DNA from: CAZMHL01 sp045605445
GTDB lineage: Bacteria; Bacillota; Clostridia; RGIG6154
Direction: 5' to 3'
DNA: 64,000 bases
NCBI GenBank assembly: GCA_045605445.1
Contig: JAZUPZ010000030.1
Span: 1 to 64,000, forward strand
Part shown: piece after piece, positions 43,801 through 51,304 of the stretch
How positions within the stretch are numbered: the stretch's first letter is position 1
Layout: each line of letters begins with the position of its first letter
Program-made: the position numbers and the translations under genes
Notes under the pieces: model-generated
What the model saw: the letters and a program-made list of their open reading frames with translations, nothing else
Database searches by the model: none
What the model was told of the DNA's origin: nothing

Positions 43801-45008
43801 AAAGAAAAGAAATATTTGCAAAAAGTTATGTGAACGATTTATCTCTTTTGAAAAGAATTCTTCTTGAAGTAATAAACGAAACCTTCGAGGTTCTTGATAA
43901 TCAGGGAAACGTTACTGCCGCTTACAACAATAAAATAAGAGTTTCAAGAAATAAGTTCAACAATCTTGAAATAATGGATAATTTTGAAATAACCTGTGAT
44001 TTTTGCGGAAAGAAAATTGTTCATAAGTCAGCGCAGTCCCAGAATTATCATTTTTATGCTTATTCCGGCCTTGTAAGCTGTATGGATTGTTACAGTGCCG
44101 CGGTGTGCGGAGAGAAACATTCCCAGGCTGACATAAGAGGCTTTGAGAACCAGATAAACAGGTGGTTTACGAAAAAATATAAAGATTGCGTTACAACAGA
44201 GTTTTATAATTATCTCGAGGATGCGGAAAGAATTGCAGAACTGTCTGTAGTGCATACGCCTATTCAGGACCGTTATATAGTAACTGACGATTGTGAAGCG
44301 GGCGGGGTTATAGGCTTATGTCCGATAAATGCTGAGTATGGCGATGATATTCGTGTTTTCGGAAATGCGGAGAATATTGCGGTTACAGGTGCAGTCGAGA
44401 GTCCAAGCGAAAAGTTTGATGATATAATTCGTGCAAGCTATCTCGTAGAGGATATAGGCAGATCATATATCCTTATAAGAGACGGACTTCCTTATATCGA
44501 ATATATGGGAACTCTTACTCATGAAATGACTCATCAGTGGCAGATTGCAAATCTTGATCTTTCAAAACTTACCCTCAATACTCCCGGGGGATATATAGAT
44601 GAATTCGGTCAGCGTGTCGATTTGAGTGTATACCGAATTGAAGGTATGGCTGAATGGGAAAGAATAAGATATCTTAAGAGTCATGGCGCAAGACGTATTG
44701 CACGTAAGGAAGCAGCAAATCTCAGAGTTACCAGAAATGCCTATGGTATAGGCTATATCTGGATGTGCAACTTTATGAAAGTAGGGCATGACGATCTGCG
44801 TATTCCTGCAAACAGAACATTTAAGTTTATTATGCTTCGTAACTATTATCAGCTTACCAAGAATTCATTTGCTTTAATGAGATTGTATTTCGGCAACGGA
44901 ATTGCAGTTGTTGATAAACCGGAGCAGGCCCCGACAGAGGAAATAAACACACCACCCGTTGACCCCTCAGAAACCGAACCTGAAGAAACAACGGAAAACG
45001 AAAACTAA
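40827..45008 (+). CDS. Membrane protein with degenerate helicase (DUF1998/MZB-like) core and zincin-like domain, gene 4
   Basis: 1393 aa. Two pairs of membrane helices (residues about 28-75 and 125-172) come first. Residues about 285-440 resemble a superfamily 2 helicase lobe without its catalytic residues: NVLIKTPSYVEF stands where GxGKT should be, DIIIAAPEDI precedes, and LIVYYDFSD replaces the DEAH box. Near 750 the segment HQKIVLDGVKYTVEKID matches the beta-barrel of DUF1998-type helicases, and LFILEDSSVETGLV (about 945) resembles their DxxGGxG region. A Cys cluster (CDFCGKK ... CMDC, about 1057-1085) may bind zinc. Residues 1232-1236 are HEMTH, with EGMAEW (about 1272) a likely third ligand. 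The tail is Pro/Glu/Thr-rich. ATG 40827 has AAGGGGG six bases upstream. Helicase ancestry is inferred. Confidence 0.6.
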   Translation: MRIYIMLLIMYIIECLPSPKKSDRYRNVNALAVSFWILIGALLMDIYAALSLSLNYGESELFAFLAIQTAIIVIVKIYTSHKDSRVKYGIPPKYNSGWRYKIISSFYATEQRSSIIYTREATNQIGIVALLCVSVLFSTFVYQAVAYSAIGNTLFIPFSAGALFALVVEFSIFCSGESRWKKLVEQYKKRKKCKNRRELAKVMFSSITDFSYIFMKNFVWEPLHIMRATKFKWKKDSFESSIKYYDFTNGTKQDYISKEYNPELEEFIESNGLTANEMYITAYNLIDRNQNVLIKTPSYVEFEPYFISMIKMKVAKTQKIVLIVSNEEKKKLTLQKINNSFKEYMGFDEIPLMLTIDECVARLKELEAEEGERVKLSHFEELTNKGKVEIETGDTRPVKSPDIIIAAPEDICAPENTEFLREAVNNLGLIVYYDFSDSVQEEALFAKIVHSVLDYDDKVSSLYMADSFFDLEQVVDNFFSKRNIYEIIIPRKPSSESFVMGWKAENVNEMQARTNPDASRDMGNHIPILYDAGSCTENDFMIVEDEFDTYVENQMNFSNERIARRFDYHVGWTDVIGGKSVMCTVSDTYNNVAHTYLAMSGVGSETEYINIISRPYLLRNYLMYHLRFFTLYPGVLSSYSPGLIKTPKALAYEAVVKLFVVGCTEEQLFNYVQLTSLVCEKLPEAMVRALVKCAGYEHENEVVITKNVHDRYFIDAKTYNTVIKESGLVEKIEFVTNRHVYVRNKRDYNYLIPHQKIVLDGVKYTVEKIDGNRVELTDSNTREPIFIMRPVRSCKIKVNEVEEYGSHIQNNSNSSLTFRRLISDVELDTFGNIVFKDSYHPFCDDARYDYHTIAEAKRKNYNNVNVFSITLGSRLINAENRNRVAHLLALLLNEMLPTFFPRHSKRIVVGCSGWNITSELEEQNVSTLHTVAQMDVENFEEASENEISLFILEDSSVETGLVNVFWQDEEFRYMLKVLEDYLYYQKMINRRERKEIFAKSYVNDLSLLKRILLEVINETFEVLDNQGNVTAAYNNKIRVSRNKFNNLEIMDNFEITCDFCGKKIVHKSAQSQNYHFYAYSGLVSCMDCYSAAVCGEKHSQADIRGFENQINRWFTKKYKDCVTTEFYNYLEDAERIAELSVVHTPIQDRYIVTDDCEAGGVIGLCPINAEYGDDIRVFGNAENIAVTGAVESPSEKFDDIIRASYLVEDIGRSYILIRDGLPYIEYMGTLTHEMTHQWQIANLDLSKLTLNTPGGYIDEFGQRVDLSVYRIEGMAEWERIRYLKSHGARRIARKEAANLRVTRNAYGIGYIWMCNFMKVGHDDLRIPANRTFKFIMLRNYYQLTKNSFALMRLYFGNGIAVVDKPEQAPTEEINTPPVDPSETEPEETTENEN

Positions 45009-45015
45009 AAGATTC

Positions 45016-45048
45016 AAAAAAAGTGCGATTTGATTATCGCACTTTTTT
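45016..45048 (+). terminator. Terminator of the tubulin-like operon; right copy of an inverted pair
   Basis: AAAAAAAGTGCGAT-TTGAT-TATCGCACTTTTTT hairpin. It is the exact 33-base reverse complement of the dus terminator at 33021-33053. Confidence 0.85.
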
Positions 45049-45139
45049 GTTTTGCACATCAGATGATTCCGTTAGCTGTAACTCTTTAAAAGGAAAAGGA
45101 ATAGAATAATGATAGAAAACTTTTTAAAGAGGCGTTAAA

Positions 45140-45385
45140 ATGAATGAATATAGATTGTGCGATTTGAACATAGGAGAAAGGGCGAGGGTAAGGCAGGTTA
45201 ACGTGAAAGGAAGTATAAGAAGAAGGCTTCTCGATATAGGACTTGTTGAGGGGACGGAGGTTGAATGTGTGGGAAAAAGTCCACTTGGCGATCCGTCAGC
45301 ATATCTTATAAGGGGAGCGGTAATTGCAATCCGCCGTGACAACAGCAGGGATGTTCTTGTTGAAAAATGTGAAGGAGGGGAATAA
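45140..45385 (+). CDS. feoA: Ferrous iron transport protein A
   Basis: 81 aa SH3-like cytoplasmic partner of FeoB. LCDLNIGERARVRQV, RRRLLDIGLVEGTEVECVGKSPLGDPSAYLIRGAVIAIRRDN is the usual FeoA core. The FeoB SD (GGAGGGG) lies in its last codons and feoB begins directly after its stop. No convincing -35/-10 was found at 45050-45139; a poor ATAATGATA fragment near 45103 is not enough to call a Fur site. Confidence 0.9.
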   Translation: MNEYRLCDLNIGERARVRQVNVKGSIRRRLLDIGLVEGTEVECVGKSPLGDPSAYLIRGAVIAIRRDNSRDVLVEKCEGGE

Positions 45386-47464
45386 ATGGGACTTACGAAG
45401 AATTCGGTAGGTACAAAGGTTTTGTCTGCTCGCAGAAAGAAGGGTGGAGAAAAAATAATCGCTCTTGCAGGTAATCCTAACGTAGGCAAGAGCACTCTTT
45501 TTAACGGTCTTACGGGAATGAATCAGCACACGGGCAACTGGCCGGGTAAAACTGTTGCAAATGCAACGGGAATTTGTAAGTCGGATAAATACACCTATCA
45601 GTTTGTAGATATTCCGGGTACATATTCCCTTATGTCTCATTCAAAGGAAGAGGAAATAGCAAGAAACTTTATTTGCTTTGAAAAAAATGATACGGTGGTA
45701 GTAGTGTGCGATGCAACCTGTCTTGAAAGAAATCTTAATCTTGTTCTTCAGATTATTGAAATAAGCAACAAGGTTCTGGTTTGTGTAAATTTAATGGATG
45801 AGGCAGAAAGAAAGGGCATAAAGGTAAATATAAAAAAGCTTGAAAAAATTCTTGGTGTTCCTGTGGTGAGTACCGTTGCAAAAAGTAAAAAAAGTGTAAA
45901 AAAATTTCTCAGCACCCTGGACGCTGTGTGTGACGGTAATTTTAACGGCGAAAAATATAAAATAACATATAGCGAAGATACCGAAACTAAAATAAAAGGA
46001 ATTGAAAAAAGCCTTGAAAAAACCGATACAAAGGGAGTTAATAAAAGATGGCTTGCTCTTAAGCTTCTTGAGGGAGATAAAACCTTGCTTAGGGAGATAG
46101 AAGACTTTCTTGGTATTAAAACAAACGTTGAATACAACGAAGCGGTTAAGGACGAAATTGTAACAAAAATAGTAAAGTCAGCGGAGGAGGTTTCAAAACA
46201 GGTTCTTTCCTGCAGAAAGGGGAAATATGCCGATTTTGATAAAAAGGCAGACCGTCTTCTTACGGGGAAAAAAGTAGGCTTTCCGGTAATGATAGCTTTG
46301 CTTTTCGTAGTTTTCTGGCTTACCGTTACGGGTGCAAATTATCCCTCGGAAATTCTGTCAGACTTTTTTGCTTTCCTTCAGGGGTATCTGCTCAGAATCC
46401 TGACTGCCTTGAAGCTGCCGGAGTGGGTAATTGATTTGCTTGTGTCCGGCGTATATAATACTCTTACGGGAATAGTAGCCGTAATGCTTCCGCCAATGGC
46501 TATTTTCTTTCCCTTGTTTACCCTGCTTGAAGATCTTGGCTATCTTCCAAGAATTGCCTATAATCTTGACCGTCCCTTTAAAAAGTGCAATGCATGCGGT
46601 AAACAGGCTCTTACAATGTGTATGGGATTTGGATGCAATGCGGCGGGGGTTGTGGGCTGCAGAATAATAGATTCAAAAAGAGAGCGCCTGCTCGCCCTGC
46701 TTACAAACAGCTTTGTTCCCTGCAACGGAAGATTTCCGACCCTTATTGCAATTATTTCAATGTTTTTTCTGTCCGGAGTACTGGATTCGGTTGTTTCGTC
46801 TGCTCTTCTTACCCTTTGTATTCTGCTTGGGGTTGCAATGACCTTTTGGGTAACAAAGCTTTTGTCGGGAACAGTTTTAAAGGGAGAGCCCACTTCCTAT
46901 GTGCTCGAGCTTCCGCCTTACAGAAAACCGCAGATAGGAACGGTTATAGTCCGTTCAATTTTTGACAGAACCCTGTTTGTTCTTGGAAGAGCGGTAGTTG
47001 TTGCCGCCCCGGCAGGGCTTGTTATCTGGTGTGCGGCAAATCTGGAGTTAAACGGAGTTAGTATTCTTGGTCATGTTGCATCCTTTCTCAATCCTTTTGC
47101 AAGGCTTATGGGGCTCGACGGAATTATACTTATAGCCTTTATTCTGGGATTTCCTGCAAATGAGATTGTGCTTCCGGTTATAATAATGGCATATACGGCA
47201 GGAGGAAGTCTTGGAGAGGCAGAAAATCTTTCTTATATGAGGGAACTGTTTGTTGCAAACGGCTGGACCTGGGTTACCGCTGTAAATATGTTGCTTTTTA
47301 CTTTGTTTCACTGGCCCTGTTCTACAACGCTTATTACAGTAAAAAAGGAAACGGGAAGTATAAAGTGGACATTTCTTGCGTTTTTGTTGCCGACGGTTAC
47401 GGGAATAATCTGTTGTATGGGCTTTACTGCGACTGTAAAACTGATTTTACTTATATTTAATTGA
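45386..47464 (+). CDS. feoB: Ferrous iron transport protein B
   Basis: 692 aa Fe(II) permease with an N-terminal G domain: GNPNVGKSTLFNGL (G1, residues about 27-40), the switch I HTGNWPGKTV, DIPGTYSL (G3) and NLMDEAERKG (G4). The membrane half carries FPLFTLLEDLGYLPRIAY, the CGKQALTMCMGFGCNAAGV Cys motif (first gate), VPCNGRFPTLIAI, and the second gate GFPANEIVLPVIIMAY. Near the C-terminus LFHWPCSTTLITVKKE is standard. Complete; forms feoAB with no feoC seen. Confidence 0.95.
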   Translation: MGLTKNSVGTKVLSARRKKGGEKIIALAGNPNVGKSTLFNGLTGMNQHTGNWPGKTVANATGICKSDKYTYQFVDIPGTYSLMSHSKEEEIARNFICFEKNDTVVVVCDATCLERNLNLVLQIIEISNKVLVCVNLMDEAERKGIKVNIKKLEKILGVPVVSTVAKSKKSVKKFLSTLDAVCDGNFNGEKYKITYSEDTETKIKGIEKSLEKTDTKGVNKRWLALKLLEGDKTLLREIEDFLGIKTNVEYNEAVKDEIVTKIVKSAEEVSKQVLSCRKGKYADFDKKADRLLTGKKVGFPVMIALLFVVFWLTVTGANYPSEILSDFFAFLQGYLLRILTALKLPEWVIDLLVSGVYNTLTGIVAVMLPPMAIFFPLFTLLEDLGYLPRIAYNLDRPFKKCNACGKQALTMCMGFGCNAAGVVGCRIIDSKRERLLALLTNSFVPCNGRFPTLIAIISMFFLSGVLDSVVSSALLTLCILLGVAMTFWVTKLLSGTVLKGEPTSYVLELPPYRKPQIGTVIVRSIFDRTLFVLGRAVVVAAPAGLVIWCAANLELNGVSILGHVASFLNPFARLMGLDGIILIAFILGFPANEIVLPVIIMAYTAGGSLGEAENLSYMRELFVANGWTWVTAVNMLLFTLFHWPCSTTLITVKKETGSIKWTFLAFLLPTVTGIICCMGFTATVKLILLIFN

Positions 47465-47489
47465 AATATGCAGAATTTTGTGATACAAT
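47461..47489 (+). promoter_or_regulatory. Sigma-A promoter of the pyridoxamine kinase gene
   Basis: TTGAAA, 17 bp, TACAAT, overlapping the feoB stop codon. A 113-base leader without obvious folds follows. Confidence 0.55.
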
Positions 47490-47601
47490 ATACAAATAGT
47501 ATAAATTCAGGCGCAGTTTGCCATGAATGCAGTAAGGAAAAACTTATATCATAAAATCAGCCGTGAAAAAAACGGACTTTTAAACTGTGAGTGGAGATAA
47601 A

Positions 47602-48450
47602 ATGAAAAGAGTATTAACAATTCAGGATTTGTCCTGCGTGGGAAAATGTTCCCTGTCTGTGGCATTGCCGATAATTTCGGCGGCAGGCGTTGAAACAAGT
47701 GTTTTCCCTGTGTCACTTCTCAGTACTCATTCCGCCTTTGAAAGCTACGAAAGAATAGACTTGTCAGATCTTCTTGAAAGCTATGAAAAAATGTGGGAAA
47801 AGTATAATATAGTCTTCGATGCTGTCTATGTAGGATATATAGGAACTGAATCGGGACTTTCTCAGGTTGTCAATTGCATTGACAGACTGAAAACAGATAA
47901 AAATATAATAATAGCAGACCCTGCAATAGCAGATAACGGCGAAATATACAGCGGAATTTCAGAGGAATACATAAAAGGACTTAAAGAACTCTGCAAAAGG
48001 GCAGATGTGCTTATGCCAAACCTTACCGAGGCTTGCATTCTTACCGGAACGGAGTATAAAGACTCAGGCTATAACGATGAATATATAAAAAGAATAATGG
48101 TGAAACTTTCAGAGCTCGGATGCGAAACCGTTACCGTAACGGGAGTGTCTTTTGATGACAGTGAAATGGGAGTAGCCTGTTATAACAGCAAAACCGGAGA
48201 ATATACAAAATTCTTTAATAAAAGATACAAGGGCGTTTATTATGGAGCGGGCGATTCTCTTGCAAGTGCTTTTACCGGCGCTCTTATGAATAATATAAGC
48301 ATAGAGGATTCTCTTGAAATTGCCGAAAAATTCATATCCGAGGCGGTCCGCCTTTCCAAAGAAAGGGAATCCCGCTGGTACGGAATAAATTTTGAATATG
48401 CAATTCCCGGATATATAGAAATGATAAAGGAAAAGAAGAACAAGTTTTAA
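47602..48450 (+). CDS. Pyridoxal/pyridoxamine kinase (PdxK/PdxY/ThiD-like ribokinase fold)
   Basis: 282 aa. Phosphorylates B6 vitamers to supply PLP, needed by GlyA and the transaminase in this window. LTIQDLSCVGKCSLSVALPIISAAGVETSVFPVSLLSTHSAF is the typical PdxY-like opening; IIADPAIADNGEIY, MPNLTEACILTG and the anion-hole motif YGAGDSLASAFTGAL (catalytic Asp) follow. ATG 47602 is used with GGAG seven bases upstream; a GTG at 47587 is possible. Ends in a terminator that begins before its stop codon. Confidence 0.87.
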   Translation: MKRVLTIQDLSCVGKCSLSVALPIISAAGVETSVFPVSLLSTHSAFESYERIDLSDLLESYEKMWEKYNIVFDAVYVGYIGTESGLSQVVNCIDRLKTDKNIIIADPAIADNGEIYSGISEEYIKGLKELCKRADVLMPNLTEACILTGTEYKDSGYNDEYIKRIMVKLSELGCETVTVTGVSFDDSEMGVACYNSKTGEYTKFFNKRYKGVYYGAGDSLASAFTGALMNNISIEDSLEIAEKFISEAVRLSKERESRWYGINFEYAIPGYIEMIKEKKNKF

Positions 48451-48463
48451 ACTTGTTCTTTTT
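48436..48463 (+). terminator. Terminator of the pyridoxamine kinase gene
   Basis: Palindrome AAGAACAAGTTT-T-AAACTTGTTCTT followed by TTT, spanning the stop codon. Confidence 0.85.
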
Positions 48464-48493
48464 GCATATAATAGTTTTGTCATTCTGAAAACA

Positions 48494-48522
48494 TTGACAA
48501 ATAAGCGGCAATATGTTATTAT
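48494..48522 (+). promoter_or_regulatory. ffs: Sigma-A promoter of the SRP RNA
   Basis: TTGACA, 17 bp, TATTAT. The transcript would start near 48529 and need 5' trimming of about 60 nt. Confidence 0.75.
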
Positions 48523-48587
48523 TTTAGGGTACAGCTTTCGGCTGAAAATTGTATTTAATCTGTCGTTAAGGCAGTTAAATAACCAAT

Positions 48588-48855
48588 GCTATACTAACCG
48601 GGGAGGTAGCGGTGCCCTGAACTTGCAATCCGCTATAGCAAGGGTGAATGTCCGGCCGAGGGATATGTTTGTGCAGTCTGCTCTGCATTTTTTGGTGTTG
48701 AGAGCAGGGTCTTGCGCAATCGGAGGTTGTGAACCTTGTCAGGCGGGGAACCGAGCAGCAATAAGCAATTTTTCCGATGTGCCGCAAGGCAGCCCTGTTT
48801 GAGCTGAAGGTGCAGATAACGTGTGTAGATATATTTCGACGTCGGACCGTATAGC
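48588..48855 (+). ncRNA. ffs: Signal recognition particle RNA, long Bacillus/Clostridia type
   Basis: About 268 nt. The Alu domain shows GGGGAGGTAGCGGTGCCCTG and GCAATCCGCTATAGCA. The S-domain hairpin has TTGTCAGG and GGGGAACCGAGCAGCA (GGAA-type tetraloop and the asymmetric Ffh-binding loop). The 3' strand contains GATGTGCCGCAAGGCAGCC. The ends pair as GCTATAC/GTATAGC, fixing the limits. Its place just upstream of dnaX is the same as in Bacillus subtilis. Antisense frames over it are not genes. Confidence 0.95.
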
Positions 48856-49151
48856 TCTTAAAATGCTGATTTTCATTGATACTGCGGAAAATTGCCTCAA
48901 AAATACACAAAGTATGATCTTCGGCATTTTCCTTGTCTGAATAAAAAGCAGCTATTTTAAACCGGATGTAAATTTTGCATAATACTGCTCAAATCCCCTT
49001 GGAAATATAAAAATATTTCCTTCGGTATTTGTTTGTCTTATAACAAAATTTCCTATTTCAAACAATTCGGTTGAGATGAACAGATGTTTCCTTCGGAAAA
49101 GTCTGCATCTGAACTGAAATTTTTGTTTTAATTACAGAAAGGAAGAGGCTC
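48856..49151 (+). other. Non-coding leader between SRP RNA and dnaX
   Basis: No gene seen. A 20-mer TAAATTTTGCATAATACTGC at 48969-48988 is shared, with one difference, with the fucI leader. Local stems include GGAAATA...TATTTCC (about 49000-49020) and CAGATG/CATCTG around a TTCCTTCGGAA hairpin (about 49081-49112), flanked by TTCGGTT/AACTGAA. Confidence 0.5.
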
Positions 49152-50810
49152 ATGGAATATCAGGCTTTGTATCGTCAGTTCAGACCGGAACTGTTTTCTG
49201 ATATGGTAGGGCAGGAGCATATTGTTCAGGCGCTTACAAATCAGGTTGAATCAGGCAAGGTTGCCCATGCCTATCTTTTTTGCGGAACCCGTGGAACAGG
49301 TAAAACAACAACCGCAAGAATCCTTTCAAGGGCAGTAAACTGTGAAAACAAAAAAGGAGCGGAGCCCTGCAACGAGTGCGAAGCCTGCAGAGGAATCTTA
49401 AACGGAAGCGCAATCGACGTTGTTGAAATTGACGCCGCTTCAAACACAAGTGTAGATAATATCAGGCAGATAAGGGATGAAATTGCATATCCTCCCACAA
49501 TGCTCAGATATAAGGTTTATATAATCGACGAGGTACATATGCTTTCAACAGGCGCCTTCAATGCGCTGCTTAAAACCCTCGAAGAACCGCCGGAACACGT
49601 TATTTTTATTCTGGCAACAACAGAATATCATAAAATTCCTGCAACAATTCTTTCAAGATGTCAGCGCTTTGATTTCAGAAGAATAAGCTCTGCCGAAATT
49701 CAGGAAAGACTCAGATTCGTTGCAAAGGAATCAAACTTTGAAATTGATGATGAATCCTGCTCGCTTATATCCTATGCGGCAGACGGCTCAATGAGAGACG
49801 CACTCTCAATTCTTGATAAATGTATCTCCTTTACAGGGGATAAAATCGACGGTAAAACAGTAACTAAAATTCTCGGAATAGTTGACGACAGCGCAATGTT
49901 CGAGCTGTCAAGAGCAATTTCAGAGCATAATGTCGAAAAAGTTATAACAATTGCGGAAAGCGCAGTAAGAGACGGAAGAGACCCTATTCTTTTAACCTCT
50001 TATCTTATCGAACATTTCAGGTGTCTTCTAGTAGCATCTTATGTGAAAGATGTTCAGGAAGTGCTTCAGATGTCATTAGAGAGGGCAGAAAGATTTGTTG
50101 AATATTCAAAAGACTTTTCAGGCGGACAGATAATAAAAATTGTAAAAAGCCTGAGTAATCTTTATAAGCTTCAGAAGGAATCACCAAATCCGAAAGTAAT
50201 GCTTGAAATAGGACTTGTAACGGTTACTGATAGCTTTGACAGCGTTCAGGAACCAAAAGCAAGACCAATGCAGAACTTTACAAGACCGGAGTTTGTAAAA
50301 CCCGAGTTCACAAGACCACAACCTCCAAAACCGGTACCTGCAGAAGTGAAAGCGGAGCCGGTTAAAACAGAAGCTTCTGTAGAAAAAGAGCCTGCTTCGG
50401 TTGAAATCAAACCGGCAGATACGTCTGCAGCTCCTACTCCGGCGCCTGCAAACGAAGGTAATAATAGTGATATCGTGTCTTTGTGGCATGAAATAGTTGA
50501 TGAGCTCAGAAGAAGCAGACCAATGCTCGGAACTTCGGTTTCCTTTGCATTTCCCTATGAAAAAAACGGAGTCCTTGAAGTGGTATACAGAAAGGATAAA
50601 ACAACCGTTAAAAATATGGTTAATAATGCTGAAAATGCCAAAGAGGTAGAAAGGGCAGTATACGAAATCAGCGGCAAGAACGTAAAAGTCAAATTCAAAA
50701 CCGAAGATGAGGTTTCCTCCGAGGTGGAAATTCCCGAGGTGGATGTTAAAGCAAAATTTGAGGAACTGGCAGGAAAATTTCCTGATATAGTTTCCGTTGA
50801 AGAAGATTAA
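49152..50810 (+). CDS. dnaX: DNA polymerase III subunit gamma/tau
   Basis: 552 aa clamp-loader ATPase. YRQFRPELFSDMVGQEHI, Walker A GTRGTGKTTTARIL (residues about 44-57), zinc Cys C..CNECEAC (about 70-80), IDAASNTSVDNIR, Walker B YIIDEVHML, sensor ATTEYHKIPATILSRCQRF. The middle is helical domain III; residues about 375-440 are a Pro/Glu/Lys linker (RPQPPKPVPAEVK); the C-terminal 100 residues are the tau domain. A single frame continues to the stop, so both forms, if any, would need frameshifting, of which I saw no clear signal. Confidence 0.94.
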   Translation: MEYQALYRQFRPELFSDMVGQEHIVQALTNQVESGKVAHAYLFCGTRGTGKTTTARILSRAVNCENKKGAEPCNECEACRGILNGSAIDVVEIDAASNTSVDNIRQIRDEIAYPPTMLRYKVYIIDEVHMLSTGAFNALLKTLEEPPEHVIFILATTEYHKIPATILSRCQRFDFRRISSAEIQERLRFVAKESNFEIDDESCSLISYAADGSMRDALSILDKCISFTGDKIDGKTVTKILGIVDDSAMFELSRAISEHNVEKVITIAESAVRDGRDPILLTSYLIEHFRCLLVASYVKDVQEVLQMSLERAERFVEYSKDFSGGQIIKIVKSLSNLYKLQKESPNPKVMLEIGLVTVTDSFDSVQEPKARPMQNFTRPEFVKPEFTRPQPPKPVPAEVKAEPVKTEASVEKEPASVEIKPADTSAAPTPAPANEGNNSDIVSLWHEIVDELRRSRPMLGTSVSFAFPYEKNGVLEVVYRKDKTTVKNMVNNAENAKEVERAVYEISGKNVKVKFKTEDEVSSEVEIPEVDVKAKFEELAGKFPDIVSVEED

Positions 50811-50827
50811 AAGTGAGGTAAAAAAAG

Positions 50828-51175
50828 ATGGCAAAGAATAAATTTCCCATGGGTGGCATGGGCGGAATGAATATGAACCAGCTTATGAAGCAGGCTCAGA
50901 AAATGCAGCAGGATATGATGAAAGCTCAGGATGATCTTGACACAATGACGTTTGAAGCTTCATCAGGCGGCGGAATGGTAACAGTAACAGCAACAGCAAA
51001 AAAAGAAATAACATCAATCAAAATCAATCCCGAAGCGGTTGACCCCGATGATGTTGAAATGCTCGAAGATCTTGTTTTGTCAGCGGTAAGAGAAGCTCTT
51101 TCAAAGGCAGAAAAAGCTGCTGCAGACCAGATGAGCAAAATAACCGGAGGAATGAATATTCCCGGATTGTTTTAA
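50828..51175 (+). CDS. ybaB: YbaB/EbfC family nucleoid-associated protein
   Basis: 115 aa DNA-binding dimer. MGGMNMNQLMKQAQKMQQDMMKAQDDL, then FEASSGGGMVTVTATAKKEITSIKINPEAVDPDDVEMLEDLV and the C-terminal MSKITGGMNIPGLF are standard. It follows dnaX by 17 bp as in most Firmicutes, but the expected recR is absent and tRNA-Pro comes next. Confidence 0.93.
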   Translation: MAKNKFPMGGMGGMNMNQLMKQAQKMQQDMMKAQDDLDTMTFEASSGGGMVTVTATAKKEITSIKINPEAVDPDDVEMLEDLVLSAVREALSKAEKAAADQMSKITGGMNIPGLF

Positions 51176-51181
51176 AAGTAC

Positions 51182-51210
51182 TTGCAAAAATAACAACTTT
51201 GTGTTATAAT
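51182..51210 (+). promoter_or_regulatory. Sigma-A promoter of tRNA-Pro inside a 12-bp dyad
   Basis: TTGCAA, 17 bp, TATAAT, 17 bases before the tRNA. The -10 lies in the loop of a perfect inverted repeat TAACAACTTTGT/ACAAAGTTGTTA (51191-51222), which could be an operator or the remains of a ybaB terminator without T tract. Confidence 0.75.
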
Positions 51211-51227
51211 AACAAAGTTGTTAATAT

Positions 51228-51304
51228 CGGGATGTGGCCCAGCTTGGTAGGGCACTTCGTTCGGGACGAAGGAGCCGCAGGTTCAAATCCTGTCATCCCG
51301 ACCA
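51228..51304 (+). tRNA. tRNA-Pro (anticodon CGG)
   Basis: Acceptor CGGGATG/CATCCCG, anticodon stem CTTCG/CGAAG with loop TTCGGGA (anticodon CGG, reads CCG), T loop TTCAAAT, discriminator A, CCA encoded at 51302-51304. Consensus promoter in front, terminator behind. Confidence 0.94.

Noticed and set aside
45095..45125. Fur-like box upstream of feoA (ATAATGATA)
   Set aside because: Only half of the palindrome matches and no promoter is evident near it.
48575..48910. Frames on both strands over 48.5-48.9 kb
   Set aside because: The stretch is the SRP RNA; primary motifs and end pairing are clear, so coding potential is accidental.
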